64,000 bases of DNA from Flavobacteriales bacterium 34_180_T64 (GCA_002162765.1 MAAR01000009.1:186001-250000), one strand, 5' to 3'. Shown: positions 24,670 to 34,585, counted from the stretch's first letter. A program made the numbers and translations. Notes: a model not told the origin generated them from the letters alone.

Positions 24670-25737
24670 TCTAGGTATTTCTACAGCTTCAATAATTTGT
24701 TTAATAATTTGCTTGGTAGTAACGCCTTCCATCTCACGTTCTGGCGTTACAATGACACGATGTTGCAATACTGGAATTGCAGCTCTTTTAATATCTTCTG
24801 GTGTCACAAAGTCTCTTCCTGTCATTGCGGCAAAAGCTTTACTTGCTTTCAGAATTGCGATAGAGGCTCTAGGAGAAGCACCTAAATATAGAAACGGATT
24901 GTTTCGTGTACTTACAATAATATCGGCAATGTATTTAACTAAATGAGATTCTATAATAATTTGACTTACTAGGTCTTGAAACTTTTTAATTTGAGTTTCA
25001 CTTAAATGTGATGTCACTTGATTTGTTTTGGATGCACCATGAAGTTCTTGCTCTCTATTAATAATTTCTATTTCTTCATCTAAGCTTGGATAATCTATAT
25101 CAATCTTAAATAGGAAACGATCTAATTGGGCTTCAGGTAAGCGATAGGTGCCTTCTTGTTCGATTGGATTTTGAGTTGCTAATACAATGAATGGTAAATC
25201 CATTTTATAGGTATTGCCATCTATGGTAATTTGACGTTCTTCCATAACTTCAAACAATGCAGCTTGCGTTTTAGCAGGTGCTCTATTTATTTCATCGATA
25301 AGAATCATATTTGAGAAAATAGGACCTTTTTTAAAATCAAATTCCGAAGTTTTCATATCAAAAACTGAAGTCCCTAGAATATCACTTGGCATGAGATCGG
25401 GAGTAAATTGAATTCTACTAAATCCTATATCTAAAGATTTTGCCAATAATTTTGCAGAGATAGTCTTTGCAATGCCAGGAACTCCTTCTATTAAGGAATG
25501 CCCATTCGCCAAAATTGAAGCTATCAGCATATCAATCATTTCCTTTTGACCAACAATTACTTTTCCTATTTCATTTTTTACAAGTGCAACACCGTCTTGC
25601 AATTCACTTAGATCAATACGACTTTTAAAATTGATATTTTCATCTGGAATAGTTTCCCCAGTTGGAGTTTCGTCAAATTGTTGCTGATCATCTTTAGGAT
25701 TTAATGCTTCGTTTTGATTGTTTTCTAAATCTTCCAT
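24667..25737 (-). CDS. MoxR-family AAA ATPase
   Basis: A 356-residue AAA+ ATPase with a 40-residue acidic N-terminal tail. The Walker A motif GVPGIAKT is at 85-92, Walker B (MILIDEINRAP) at about 144-154, and sensor 1 (LATQNP) at about 186-191. MoxR proteins act as chaperones that activate or assemble envelope and metal-dependent complexes, paired with DUF58 and vWA proteins. It begins two bases after the DUF4350 stop. Its stop codon lies in the TTAACTA repeats, so the last residues EIPR are followed directly by repeat DNA; it could be slightly altered at the end compared with relatives. Confidence 0.95.
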   Translation of the reverse strand: MEDLENNQNEALNPKDDQQQFDETPTGETIPDENINFKSRIDLSELQDGVALVKNEIGKVIVGQKEMIDMLIASILANGHSLIEGVPGIAKTISAKLLAKSLDIGFSRIQFTPDLMPSDILGTSVFDMKTSEFDFKKGPIFSNMILIDEINRAPAKTQAALFEVMEERQITIDGNTYKMDLPFIVLATQNPIEQEGTYRLPEAQLDRFLFKIDIDYPSLDEEIEIINREQELHGASKTNQVTSHLSETQIKKFQDLVSQIIIESHLVKYIADIIVSTRNNPFLYLGASPRASIAILKASKAFAAMTGRDFVTPEDIKRAAIPVLQHRVIVTPEREMEGVTTKQIIKQIIEAVEIPR

Positions 25738-25739
25738 AA

Positions 25740-26936
25740 TTAGTTGTTATAAAAATCTTCTATCGCTTTACTTAATCTCAGCAAATCATGTTCATCACAA
25801 TTTGATTTTGCTTTTAAATGCGCAATAAGGTTTATCAGTTTTTTTGTTTCACTTTCTTTTTTACTAGCTTTTAATGCTAAGTTTTTCATGAATTTTTCAT
25901 CTAGAATTTGAGTATCCAAATAGAAAACACGTCTTATATATTCTAAAAAATAGGTGATTTTTTTATCTATAAGATTGTTGTGGTCTTTAGTTTCATAATA
26001 TAAATTACCAATAGTTTTGGTAAAGGCGATTGTAGTATTTTGTAGTGGACTAATCACATTTACAATACGTTGTTTTCTTTTAGCATTGAATATCATGAAT
26101 AAAACTAGAGATAATAGCGCTATATACCATGCCCAACGCAATGCAGGTTGACTTAAAAAGAAACGCATTGGAGAGCTGCCAAGTTCTTTAGCAGATTTGT
26201 TTCTTGAATCAAAAAAGATTGTATCGTCAGGTAAATAGGAAAGGACAGCTTCAGCGTACTTCTTATTTGAATTTATCAATAACTGATAATTAGTGAAAAC
26301 CACAGGCTGCAAATGCAAATATAAATTCCCATTGCCATGCGCTACTTTCACAAAGTTTATTCGCGAATTTGTATCAAATTTCTGATAACCTAAGACCGTT
26401 GTATTCGTTGAGTCTAACTGTGAAAAATAGATATTGCTTAGACCTTTTTCTATCGTTATTGTATCCGACTTAAAAATTGGATTTGCAAAACTAAATGTAG
26501 CATCTCCTTTTAAATCGTAGTCATTATCAGTATACAAATACAAAGAGTCTTCAAATTTTTGAGGTATATGATTTGAAGAAAAGAACACATCGTTACCATG
26601 AGAGGTAAAATCTAGTAATTCTTGTGCAGATACGTTATCAATCTCAGAATAATTATCGATTAGCATATAAGTGCCTTTAGTCAAGTATGTGCTGTCTTCC
26701 CAACTGTAGTAATCATCAAAATATTCATAAGGTGTAACATTAATATCATGAATTTTACTTTCGGGAAAAATAGTACTAAGTTCATTGTAGAGCACGAACG
26801 TCCCATAAGGGCTTTTATGCGTTTCGTTATAAGTTGCGGTCCAATTTACTGGAGGAGGTGTCGATAATTCAATAGCGATGATGCCTATAAATAATAATAT
26901 GAGTAATCCAACGTATATTTTTATGGTTTTATTCAT
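25740..26936 (-). CDS. DUF4350 domain membrane protein
   Basis: A 398-residue protein with an N-terminal membrane helix (about 6-24), an extracytoplasmic DUF4350 domain (about 30-250) beginning with the typical YNETHKSPYGTFVLYNEL, and a second membrane helix at about 266-285. The rest is a cytoplasmic helical tail. DUF4350 is a fixed partner of the MoxR/DUF58 operon in Bacteroidota. Its start overlaps the end of the DUF4129 gene by 4 bases. Function unknown. Confidence 0.88.
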   Translation of the reverse strand: MNKTIKIYVGLLILLFIGIIAIELSTPPPVNWTATYNETHKSPYGTFVLYNELSTIFPESKIHDINVTPYEYFDDYYSWEDSTYLTKGTYMLIDNYSEIDNVSAQELLDFTSHGNDVFFSSNHIPQKFEDSLYLYTDNDYDLKGDATFSFANPIFKSDTITIEKGLSNIYFSQLDSTNTTVLGYQKFDTNSRINFVKVAHGNGNLYLHLQPVVFTNYQLLINSNKKYAEAVLSYLPDDTIFFDSRNKSAKELGSSPMRFFLSQPALRWAWYIALLSLVLFMIFNAKRKQRIVNVISPLQNTTIAFTKTIGNLYYETKDHNNLIDKKITYFLEYIRRVFYLDTQILDEKFMKNLALKASKKESETKKLINLIAHLKAKSNCDEHDLLRLSKAIEDFYNN

Positions 26937-27688
26937 GCCTTAGTTGAATTTAGAAATTTTAAAAAAGCATGTTTGGCTTTATCGAATTGACTTTGATCAA
27001 TATTAAACTCGCCATACCAAATGTAATTGTATAGATAAGAGGTATATGAGAATTCTTCTTTTATAGATTCTAATTGAATTTCATAGAAATAATCACTATT
27101 CGTTTTTTCAACATCATATTCTATGATTTCTGCGTTAGACAATGATTTAAGTAACCATAAGTAATAATATCGAATTGCCAGACGATAATTGTCTTCGTTT
27201 TCAGCTCGATTTATAAGCGATTTAAAATCGGTAACATGTATGTTGTTTTCAATATCTGTAATTGGGATGATGCTTTTGTCAGAGGACTTTCCAAATACCC
27301 ATTTACCTTCTTTGTTCATTACAGCCTTAAAAATAAAGTAGATCACTAAAAGAAGTAAAACAACATAAAATATTTTGAGTGCAACATCTGTAAAATTTGA
27401 AGCTTGGGCGTCAGAGTTTAATCCGAAAAGATCATTTATTTTGTCAGTTAACCATTGTTTAAATCGTGTCCACCAACCAGAATTTACAGATGTCCGTTCA
27501 TAAATAAATTCATCTCCGGAATAGGTGTCACTTAGATCGTTAAAATGACGATGGACAATAGATGAATTATCTGTTTGGAGGCTATCTGAGTCTTTTTTTA
27601 ATAATGAGTATTCAAAACTAAAAGCAGATGCTGAGAGTGATACTCCTATGAAAAAAAAGATGATATGTAGTAAGCGTCTCTTATTCAC
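26933..27688 (-). CDS. DUF4129-type membrane protein
   Basis: About 251 residues with a signal or anchor helix at the N-terminus (to about 22), a second membrane helix at about 105-122, and a C-terminal DUF4129 segment with LAIRYYYLWLLKSL and YIWYGEFNIDQSQFDKAK. The start is uncertain: there is no ATG. A GTG at 27688 (VNKRRLLH) is preferred; a TTG three codons upstream is possible. It overlaps the neighbouring genes at both ends (4 and about 8 bases). DUF4129 is found at the end of transglutaminase-like proteins of MoxR operons. Confidence 0.82.
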   Translation of the reverse strand: MNKRRLLHIIFFFIGVSLSASAFSFEYSLLKKDSDSLQTDNSSIVHRHFNDLSDTYSGDEFIYERTSVNSGWWTRFKQWLTDKINDLFGLNSDAQASNFTDVALKIFYVVLLLLVIYFIFKAVMNKEGKWVFGKSSDKSIIPITDIENNIHVTDFKSLINRAENEDNYRLAIRYYYLWLLKSLSNAEIIEYDVEKTNSDYFYEIQLESIKEEFSYTSYLYNYIWYGEFNIDQSQFDKAKHAFLKFLNSTKA

Positions 27689-28622
27689 TAGTTCCAATTA
27701 AGTCAATGTCGCTTTTTGTATTGATGTTTTCAGCTTCTTCTTTTAAACTGTAAAACACAATGCCTTGATTGAGTTGAACTATGACACTCAAAATTGAACT
27801 TACAATAAAAGTTAGAAAGAAGATCGCTAGCAGCATTACCATCATGGTGCCTCCAATTTTTTCAGCATCTGGTGTCATGCCATCCTCGATGCTTGTAAAT
27901 AAGCCTACCATACCAAAAATATAAGGGATGATAGCCATAATTTGTTGAATGATATAACTCATTAAAAAGAATAAACCAACACTTCCAACAGCAGCCCAAA
28001 ATTTAGATGTGATTAATTTCCATGCATATCCAAAGCATTCCCAAATCCCTTTTTTATGTTCAATATATTCCATTAAAGACATCTGATAGAATAAAGCAAA
28101 TGCTCCAATTAAAAGAGGAAGTAATAATATTCCTATAATCGTTATTGCCAATATAAAACCTAAAACTCCAGCGGTTATTAATAAAGGAATACTAATTAAT
28201 ATACTGCAAATTAAAAAGATAAAAAGAACTCCGATATTAGCTTTGTATGTAGTTACGATCTCTTTAGTGCCAAAATTTTGATCTCCGAAGTCATTATGTA
28301 ATTTAAGGTATATGGGAACATATGCATAAGAAATAATTCCTGCAATTAAAGCCACAATTAAAAAGACAAAAAGAAGCAAAATAAAAAGCCCCGCATTTTC
28401 ATTCATATAGTCATCAATCACATTGGTATTATTGTTCAAGAGTCCTCCAAAAATAATATCTGAATAAAACTTTGTGAAGAAATACCCTAATACCATTAGA
28501 ATTAGTAAAAAGAAACCATTAACTATAAAGAAATGCTTGAATAGATGCTTTCCATTTTGTTTTATAAAAGAAAACGTGTCCTGAAAAAACTCACTAAATC
28601 CTCTAGATTTATATAATTGCAT
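27681..28622 (-). CDS. Polytopic membrane protein of the MoxR operon
   Basis: A 313-residue hydrophobic protein with about six to seven membrane segments, near 30-55, 75-105, 130-160, 160-180, 210-235 and 255-285. It resembles the membrane domain seen in glycerophosphodiesterase-like or DUF975-type proteins. There is no recognisable catalytic motif. The start overlaps the end of the SpoIIM gene by 14 bases, so they are co-translated. Its role within the MoxR system is not known. Confidence 0.8.
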   Translation of the reverse strand: MQLYKSRGFSEFFQDTFSFIKQNGKHLFKHFFIVNGFFLLILMVLGYFFTKFYSDIIFGGLLNNNTNVIDDYMNENAGLFILLLFVFLIVALIAGIISYAYVPIYLKLHNDFGDQNFGTKEIVTTYKANIGVLFIFLICSILISIPLLITAGVLGFILAITIIGILLLPLLIGAFALFYQMSLMEYIEHKKGIWECFGYAWKLITSKFWAAVGSVGLFFLMSYIIQQIMAIIPYIFGMVGLFTSIEDGMTPDAEKIGGTMMVMLLAIFFLTFIVSSILSVIVQLNQGIVFYSLKEEAENINTKSDIDLIGTSE

Positions 28623-29586
28623 GCGTTTGTTTTAATTTTTTATGAAGAACAAAAGGATATATTAAATAATAGTATGAAATAAAACTTAAGGTGGTTAAAA
28701 TGATGCCAACTGATAAATAATTCGGCATCGTATCGGAATATCGCGTTACAAATCCTTCTAAAAATCCAGCGGCAATCGTGAATGGAAACGTACTTATTAA
28801 AATCTTAACGCCATCTTTAACTCCAATTTTAAAAGAGGTCATCCGTGAATAGGTTTTTGGGAACAAAATACTGGCTCCCAATATTAGTCCAGCCGCCGCT
28901 TCTATTACGATGGCAAATATTTCCATGGAACCATGAATCCAAATGCCGCGTACACTTTCCCAAAACACGCCTTCTTTATAAAAAAAGTATTGAAAAGAGC
29001 CAATCATAATCCCATTGTATAACATCACTAATCCGGTGCCAATTCCACCTGCAACTCCATAAATAAAGGATTTAATACCAACATATAAATTGTTAAGCGT
29101 AATACCAATGAAACTTCCCCAATTGCTACCACTTTTATAAACAGCAACAGGGTCACCTGCCTCTATGTTTTCTAGAGTTTGATTTACATAATGATCTCCT
29201 AAAATAATTCTCACAAAGGAGTCGTCATAGGCTGCTGATACAGCTCCAATCGCAACAAAGCTCCCGAAAATTAAAAATGCGTACAGTACATATCGTTTGT
29301 ATTCATATACAATTAAAGGGACTTCAACTTTCCAGAAATGTACAAATCGATTCGTGTCTTCCCGTTTAGTTTTGTAAATTTTTTGAAAAGCCTTGGCTGC
29401 TAAGTTGTTTAAATAAAGAATTGTTTTACTTTTGGGATAGTATGTTTGTGCGTAAGACAAATCATTTACTAAGTGAATATAAAGTGATGCCAATTCATCA
29501 GGATTCTTGAGAGTTTTTCCAAAAATAGCGTTCTCAAAATTTAGCCATTTTTCTTTATTTTGTTTAATAAATGCAACTTCCCTCAT
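28609..29586 (-). CDS. SpoIIM-family (stage II sporulation protein M-like) membrane protein
   Basis: A 325-residue membrane protein. A soluble N-terminal part of about 100 residues (MREVAFIKQNKEKWLNFE) precedes membrane segments near 100-125, 165-190, 190-215, 220-250 and 290-315 that form a SpoIIM-like domain. In sporulating bacteria SpoIIM is part of a cell-wall degrading complex; in non-sporulating Bacteroidota it is a fixed member of the MoxR operon. The ATG at 29586 is chosen; a GTG two codons upstream also exists. It is divergent from the RDD gene with only 23 bases between, so their promoters must overlap. Confidence 0.88.
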   Translation of the reverse strand: MREVAFIKQNKEKWLNFENAIFGKTLKNPDELASLYIHLVNDLSYAQTYYPKSKTILYLNNLAAKAFQKIYKTKREDTNRFVHFWKVEVPLIVYEYKRYVLYAFLIFGSFVAIGAVSAAYDDSFVRIILGDHYVNQTLENIEAGDPVAVYKSGSNWGSFIGITLNNLYVGIKSFIYGVAGGIGTGLVMLYNGIMIGSFQYFFYKEGVFWESVRGIWIHGSMEIFAIVIEAAAGLILGASILFPKTYSRMTSFKIGVKDGVKILISTFPFTIAAGFLEGFVTRYSDTMPNYLSVGIILTTLSFISYYYLIYPFVLHKKLKQTHAII

Positions 29587-29609
29587 AGACACCCAAATTA
29601 AAGCAATTA

Positions 29610-30353
29610 ATGGTAGAGTTACAAATAAACACCACTCAAAATGTAAATATAAACTTCACTGCAGCAAGTGTTGGAGAGCGCATTGTAGCTTACATTATTG
29701 ATTTGATAATTAAAATTGCCTATGGTGTAGTGACCTACCAGATTATATTCAATTTGTTTGAATTAGATGATGCCATTGAAGACATGGATCGATGGTCTCA
29801 AATTGCTATTTATGTGACCTTCTATCTGCCTGTAATTTTCTATTCTTTAATATTTGAAACGCTACTAGATGGTCAGACTCTAGGAAAGCGCATTATGAAA
29901 ATTAAAGTTGTGAAAATTGATGGTTATCAAGCCTCTCTTGCTGATTTTATCGTACGCTGGTTTTTTAGAATAGTAGATTTAAATATGATGTCTGGTGTGG
30001 TAGCTTTAATTGCTATAGTGACGAGTAAAAAAAGTCAACGACTTGGAGATATGACCGCTGGAACCTCTGTTATTTCTTTAAAGAATAATATTAATATTAG
30101 TCATACTATATTAGAAGATCTGGAAGATGCATATGTACCTACCTATCCCGATGTGATTAAATTGTCAGATAATGATGCACGGATAATAAAGGATACATTT
30201 GTAAAAGCTAAAGCTTCAAAAGATTATGTCACACTAATCAAATTAAGAAGTAAAATTGTTGAAGTAGTTGGCATTAAGGAAGTAGTAGGATCAGATATCG
30301 CATTTATCGACAAGATTTTAAAAGACTATAATTACTATACACAAAACATGTAA
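29610..30353 (+). CDS. RDD-family membrane protein
   Basis: A 247-residue protein with an N-terminal RDD domain. Three hydrophobic helices lie at about 22-45, 65-88 and 118-143. The GERIVAYIIDLIIKIAYG opening carries the Arg-Asp pair typical of the family, and LLDGQTLGKRIMKIKVV follows the second helix. The C-terminal 90 residues are soluble and helical. Some RDD proteins are sodium/proton antiporters or transport accessories. It stands divergent from the SpoIIM/MoxR operon, as commonly seen in Bacteroidota, and overlaps the next gene by one base (TAATG). Confidence 0.87.
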   Translation: MVELQINTTQNVNINFTAASVGERIVAYIIDLIIKIAYGVVTYQIIFNLFELDDAIEDMDRWSQIAIYVTFYLPVIFYSLIFETLLDGQTLGKRIMKIKVVKIDGYQASLADFIVRWFFRIVDLNMMSGVVALIAIVTSKKSQRLGDMTAGTSVISLKNNINISHTILEDLEDAYVPTYPDVIKLSDNDARIIKDTFVKAKASKDYVTLIKLRSKIVEVVGIKEVVGSDIAFIDKILKDYNYYTQNM

Positions 30354-30958
30354 TGTTTTTTCATATTATTGACATACTCGGAACAATTGCGTTTGCCATT
30401 TCTGGCGTTTTGGTCGCATTGAATAAAAAGATGGATCCTTTTGGAGTGCTTATAATTGCTTTTGTTACGGCAGTTGGTGGAGGAACTTTGAGAGATGTAC
30501 TTATTGGACAAGCTCCAGTTTCGTGGATGACTAATATGACTTATGTTTATGTCATTTTTGGCGCCACTGTTTTTGCTATTGTATTCAAAAATAAAATTAA
30601 TTATTTAAGAACCTCTTTATTTTTATTCGATACTATAGGTATTGGATTGTATACTGTAGTAGGAATAGAGAAGGGGCTTGTAGCCGACTTGCATCCTATT
30701 ATTTGTGTCTCATTAGGAACTATGACTGCTTGTTTTGGTGGTGTACTTAGAGATATTTTATGTAATGAAATTCCAGTTATTTTTAGAAAAGAAATTTATG
30801 CTACGGCTTGTATTTTAGGAGGCGCCACCTATTTTGCTTTAAGAGAATTGCCTATAGCAGATAATTGGGTGTTCGTAATTGCTGGAATAGTAGTAATTAC
30901 CTTAAGACTAATTGCTGTCAAGTTTAAAATCAGCTTACCAAGCTTGCATAAAGAATAA
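30353..30958 (+). CDS. TRIC-type (UPF0126) cation channel family protein
   Basis: A 201-residue membrane protein with seven hydrophobic segments forming two similar halves. Each half has a glycine-rich signature: AVGGGTLRDVLIG at about 40-52 and ACFGGVLRDILCNE at about 127-140. Homologues form trimeric potassium channels. It is coupled to the RDD gene by a one-base overlap and followed by a strong terminator. Confidence 0.92.
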   Translation: MFFHIIDILGTIAFAISGVLVALNKKMDPFGVLIIAFVTAVGGGTLRDVLIGQAPVSWMTNMTYVYVIFGATVFAIVFKNKINYLRTSLFLFDTIGIGLYTVVGIEKGLVADLHPIICVSLGTMTACFGGVLRDILCNEIPVIFRKEIYATACILGGATYFALRELPIADNWVFVIAGIVVITLRLIAVKFKISLPSLHKE

Positions 30959-30993
30959 AAAAAAGCCACGTTTATTAAACGTAGCTTTTTTTT
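30957..30993. terminator. Bidirectional terminator between TRIC and M3 peptidase genes
   Basis: A-rich arm plus GCCACGTTT, a short ATT loop, then AAACGTAGC and a T run, with a single C/A mismatch in the stem. It separates convergent genes. Confidence 0.88.
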
Positions 30994-31006
30994 TAATATA
31001 ATCTAT

Positions 31007-33169
31007 TTATTTCTTCGGAATTGGGAATCCGCGATCTCTCATTAAAGCTTCTATCTTAGCATCACGACCTCTAAATAATCGATACGCTTCAGCTGGATCC
31101 ATAGCGTTTCTTGGAGCAAATAAATATTTAACCAAGTTATCTGCAACAGTTTTATCATAAAAACCACCTGGCGCTTCTGCAAATGCTTCAGAAGCATCTG
31201 CTGTTAATACATCAGCCCACATATAACCATAGTATGCCGTTGCATATCCTTCCCCTGAAAATACATGTCCAAAATGTGGTGTTCTATGACGCATAGGTAA
31301 TTCCTTTGGCATATTTAATTCAGCTAAAGTTTCACGCTCAAATTTGTCAATATCAATATTAGCAGGATCGGCCATGTGCAATTTCATATCCATCAAAGCA
31401 GATGCTAAATATTCAGTCGTTCCGAATCCTTGATTAAAAGTCGATGCTTTCTTGATTTTTGCTACCAATGCAGCAGGAATTGGTTCTCCAGTTTTATAGT
31501 GCACTAAAAATTGATTGATAACTTCATCAGTAGACAACCAACGTTCTAATAATTGTGATTGAAACTCAGTATAATCTCTTACGCCACCATTAAGCGTTGG
31601 GTATTTTACATTCGCAGAAAAGAAATGTAATGCATGTCCAAATTCATGAAAGAAGGTATTTGCATCGTCCCATGAAACCAATACAGCTTCTCCTGGAGCA
31701 GGTTTCACGAAATTAGAATTGTTAGAGGCTAAAACGTTAGTTTCACCTTCAAAAGAAGTGTAGCTTCTATAGGTTGTAGCCCAAGCACCAGAGCGTTTTC
31801 CAGGTCTTGCATATGGATCTAAATACCACAATCCAATGTGTTTTCCAGAATCTATATCGGTTACTTCCCATACATGTACATCTTCTTGAAATACAGCAAC
31901 CTTTCCATCTTCAACAGCTGTAAATTTAAAGTTGAATAATTCTCCAGCCGTAAAAAACAAAGCCTCGGTTAACTTATCTAATTGTAAGTACTGTTTAACT
32001 TCATCGCTATCAAGGTCATATTTCTTTTTACGTACTTTTTCAGCATAAAATCTATAATCCCAAGGTTCAATTGTAATGTTGTCTCCGTTTTCATTTGCTA
32101 CTGTTTGCATATCAGCAACTTCTTCAGCAACGCGTCCAATAGCCGCTGGCCAAACCGCATTCATTAATTCCATTGCATTTTCAGGAGTTTTCGCCATACG
32201 ATCTTGTAATCTCCATTGCGCGTAATTGTCATACCCCATTAACTCAACACGTTCTCTACGAAGCTTTAATATGTTGGCAATTAGTTCATTATTGTCAAAT
32301 TCATCACCATTGTCGCCACGAGAATAGTAATTCGTCCATACTTGTTTACGTAATTCTCGTTCTGTCGAATAGGTAAGAAAAGGATCCATTGATGAACGCG
32401 TATTTGTAATAGCGTATGTACCATCTTGATCATTATCTGTAGCAATTTTAGCTGCAGACTTTATAAATCCTTCAGCAAGACCACCTACTTGTTCTTTAGT
32501 TAAATACGTGATATAGTTTTCTTCATCATGCAAAACGTTATCTGAAAACGTATTGTATAACGTAGATAATTCTTTGTTTATAGCAGCATAGCGCTCTTTT
32601 TTGGCAGCATCTAAATTAGCGCCATTCATTTCAAAACTTTTATAAGTTAAATCAACTACACGTTGGGCTTCAGCCTCAAGTGGTGTGATTTGTGACGCAT
32701 CATATACCGTCTTGATACGTTGAAATAACGTTTCGTTTTGAGAGATTTTAGAACTAAATTCTGATAATTTTGGAGCAAGTTCACCTTGGATTTCTCTGAA
32801 TTCAGGAGATGACATATTGCTACTTAAAATACCATAATACGTAAAAACATCATTTAATGTTTTTCCAGAACTTTCCATAGCAACTATGGTATTCTCAAAA
32901 GTTGCTGGCTCCGAATTACTAGCAATTTTTTCTATTTCTACAAGATTTAGTTCCATGCCTTTTTCCATGGCAGCTTTTACATCTGCTACATTCATTTTAT
33001 CAAATGCAGGAACCCCTTCGAAAGGTCCAGTCCACTCTTGAAGTAATATGTTATCTGATGTCATTACTTGTTTTTCTTCTTGTTTTTCTTCTTGTTTACA
33101 ACCTGTAAACGTAATCAAAATGCATAAGCTCAATGCTTTAATGCCATTTGATACATTGTGATGTGTCAT
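31007..33169 (-). CDS. dcp: M3-family peptidyl-dipeptidase (Dcp-like) lipoprotein
   Basis: A 720-residue metallopeptidase. The N-terminus holds a lipobox (FTGC, C24) and a short Glu/Gln/Lys repeat (KQEEKQEEKQ). The zinc motif HEFGH (in FFHEFGHALHFFS) lies near residue 510, followed by the third Glu ligand in TEFQSQLLERW. The family releases dipeptides (Dcp) or oligopeptides (OpdA) from peptide ends. Dcp is preferred because of its length and the ending EALMRDRGF. The lipobox suggests the periplasm or outer membrane. A cyclophilin lies 63 bases upstream on the same strand. Confidence 0.9.
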   Translation of the reverse strand: MTHHNVSNGIKALSLCILITFTGCKQEEKQEEKQVMTSDNILLQEWTGPFEGVPAFDKMNVADVKAAMEKGMELNLVEIEKIASNSEPATFENTIVAMESSGKTLNDVFTYYGILSSNMSSPEFREIQGELAPKLSEFSSKISQNETLFQRIKTVYDASQITPLEAEAQRVVDLTYKSFEMNGANLDAAKKERYAAINKELSTLYNTFSDNVLHDEENYITYLTKEQVGGLAEGFIKSAAKIATDNDQDGTYAITNTRSSMDPFLTYSTERELRKQVWTNYYSRGDNGDEFDNNELIANILKLRRERVELMGYDNYAQWRLQDRMAKTPENAMELMNAVWPAAIGRVAEEVADMQTVANENGDNITIEPWDYRFYAEKVRKKKYDLDSDEVKQYLQLDKLTEALFFTAGELFNFKFTAVEDGKVAVFQEDVHVWEVTDIDSGKHIGLWYLDPYARPGKRSGAWATTYRSYTSFEGETNVLASNNSNFVKPAPGEAVLVSWDDANTFFHEFGHALHFFSANVKYPTLNGGVRDYTEFQSQLLERWLSTDEVINQFLVHYKTGEPIPAALVAKIKKASTFNQGFGTTEYLASALMDMKLHMADPANIDIDKFERETLAELNMPKELPMRHRTPHFGHVFSGEGYATAYYGYMWADVLTADASEAFAEAPGGFYDKTVADNLVKYLFAPRNAMDPAEAYRLFRGRDAKIEALMRDRGFPIPKK

Positions 33170-33232
33170 TAGTTTTTAGTTTTTAAATTGAAAGGCTTCA
33201 AGGTATTAAAATTCTATAATAAACTCTCTTAA

Positions 33233-33937
33233 TTAATTTATAATTTCTACTTTTTTGATGTATACGTTATGTAATGGCCATTGCCCATCATCAGTCTCTT
33301 GAGCGGCAATTTTATCAACGACATCCATACCTTTAATTACTTTGCCAAAAATTGTATAATCTCCATCTAGATGAAAGGCATCTTTTTGAACAATGAAAAA
33401 TTCGTAAGGTGATGCTAATTTATACGGGTTTTCTATCTCACTACTAGGCATGCTTATAACTCCTCTGCTATGCCTAAAGCCGCGTTTGGTGTCTCTAGGC
33501 AATAAATATTTTCCAATATACTTTCGTTTTCTTGCAATTTTTCGCTCGTCTGTATTGCCACCTTGTATAATGAAATTGTTAACGACACGATGAAATTGTG
33601 TGCCATCAAAATAGCCTTGTTTGGTTAGGAATACAAAATTGGCGCGATGGAATTTAGTTTTATCATAAAGCAAGATGTCAATGTCTCCAAAGGTCGTTGT
33701 TATGCGTACTTTATTTTCTTTATTGTCTTTTTCATAGTGCAAGAAAAACTCCATCGTATTTTTACTATTGAGTTTTGGGAACTCGCGATGAGGTTCTATT
33801 ATACTGTCTATTAATTTAGATTTATTTTTTATTTTAATTGCCGAATCAATTGTAGTATTCTCGTTTCTTTTTGAAGTTTTCTTATCTTCACAATTCCAAA
33901 AAAATAAACACAAACCAAGAATTAATAAAAGTCTCAT
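33233..33937 (-). CDS. Cyclophilin-type peptidyl-prolyl isomerase lipoprotein
   Basis: A 234-residue lipoprotein (lipobox FWNC, C16). The cyclophilin domain covers about 75-234, with FHRVVNNFIIQGGN at about 122-135 and GYFDGTQ before it. The usual active-site stretch MANxGPNTNGSQFF is replaced here by MPSSEIENPYKLASPYEFF, so substrate binding is likely altered. It probably helps fold periplasmic proteins. The start is 6 bases from the divergent NUDIX gene. Confidence 0.88.
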   Translation of the reverse strand: MRLLLILGLCLFFWNCEDKKTSKRNENTTIDSAIKIKNKSKLIDSIIEPHREFPKLNSKNTMEFFLHYEKDNKENKVRITTTFGDIDILLYDKTKFHRANFVFLTKQGYFDGTQFHRVVNNFIIQGGNTDERKIARKRKYIGKYLLPRDTKRGFRHSRGVISMPSSEIENPYKLASPYEFFIVQKDAFHLDGDYTIFGKVIKGMDVVDKIAAQETDDGQWPLHNVYIKKVEIIN

Positions 33938-33943
33938 AGAAGA

Positions 33944-34585
33944 ATGAATTTTGATGCATTTTTAAAATCAATATCAAAAATAGAACATCTAGAACTTCCT
34001 GGCATCGCTTCACAGGTTAAAATGTCGCCGCCTCATCGTTTGAAATTAATAGAGAAACAAAAAGAAGCGATGAAAAACGCCACGAATGCAGGTGTCATGG
34101 CTTTGTTTTATCCTGATGAAACTCAGTCTACAAAATTGATTTTAATTTTAAGAAAAACGTATAAAGGTGTGCATTCGGCACAAGTTGGATTTCCAGGCGG
34201 AAAATTTGAACACGGAGATGTCTCAATAAAGCATACAGCGCTAAGAGAGACACAAGAGGAAATTGGTGTAGCTATAGAAGATATTTCCATTTTAAAAGAA
34301 ATGACTAGCATGTACATTCCACCTAGTAATTTTAATGTGCATCCTTTTGTAGGTGTTATCAATAAAACACCTAAGTTTATGAAACAAGAGGATGAGGTTG
34401 AAGATTTGATTGAAGTTGCATTATCTCATTTAATCGACGATTCAATTCTAATTACAACTTCAGTACCGACATCTTATGAAATTAGAGTTGATGTACCAGC
34501 ATTTAAACTTAATGGACATATCGTTTGGGGAGCAACAGCTATGATGCTTAGCGAATTAAAAGACTTGTTAAAAAGGGTGCTCTAA
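33944..34585 (+). CDS. NUDIX hydrolase, CoA pyrophosphatase-like
   Basis: A 213-residue NUDIX protein. The NUDIX box runs GGKFEHGDVSIKHTALRETQ then EEIG at about 84-108; the first Glu of GX5E is replaced by Asp. The preceding VHSAQVGFPGGK matches the CoA-pyrophosphatase extension of the family (NudL/YeaB type), which cleaves CoA and derivatives to 3'-phospho-AMP and phosphopantetheine. It is followed 47 bases later by an acyltransferase gene on the same strand. Confidence 0.87.
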   Translation: MNFDAFLKSISKIEHLELPGIASQVKMSPPHRLKLIEKQKEAMKNATNAGVMALFYPDETQSTKLILILRKTYKGVHSAQVGFPGGKFEHGDVSIKHTALRETQEEIGVAIEDISILKEMTSMYIPPSNFNVHPFVGVINKTPKFMKQEDEVEDLIEVALSHLIDDSILITTSVPTSYEIRVDVPAFKLNGHIVWGATAMMLSELKDLLKRVL

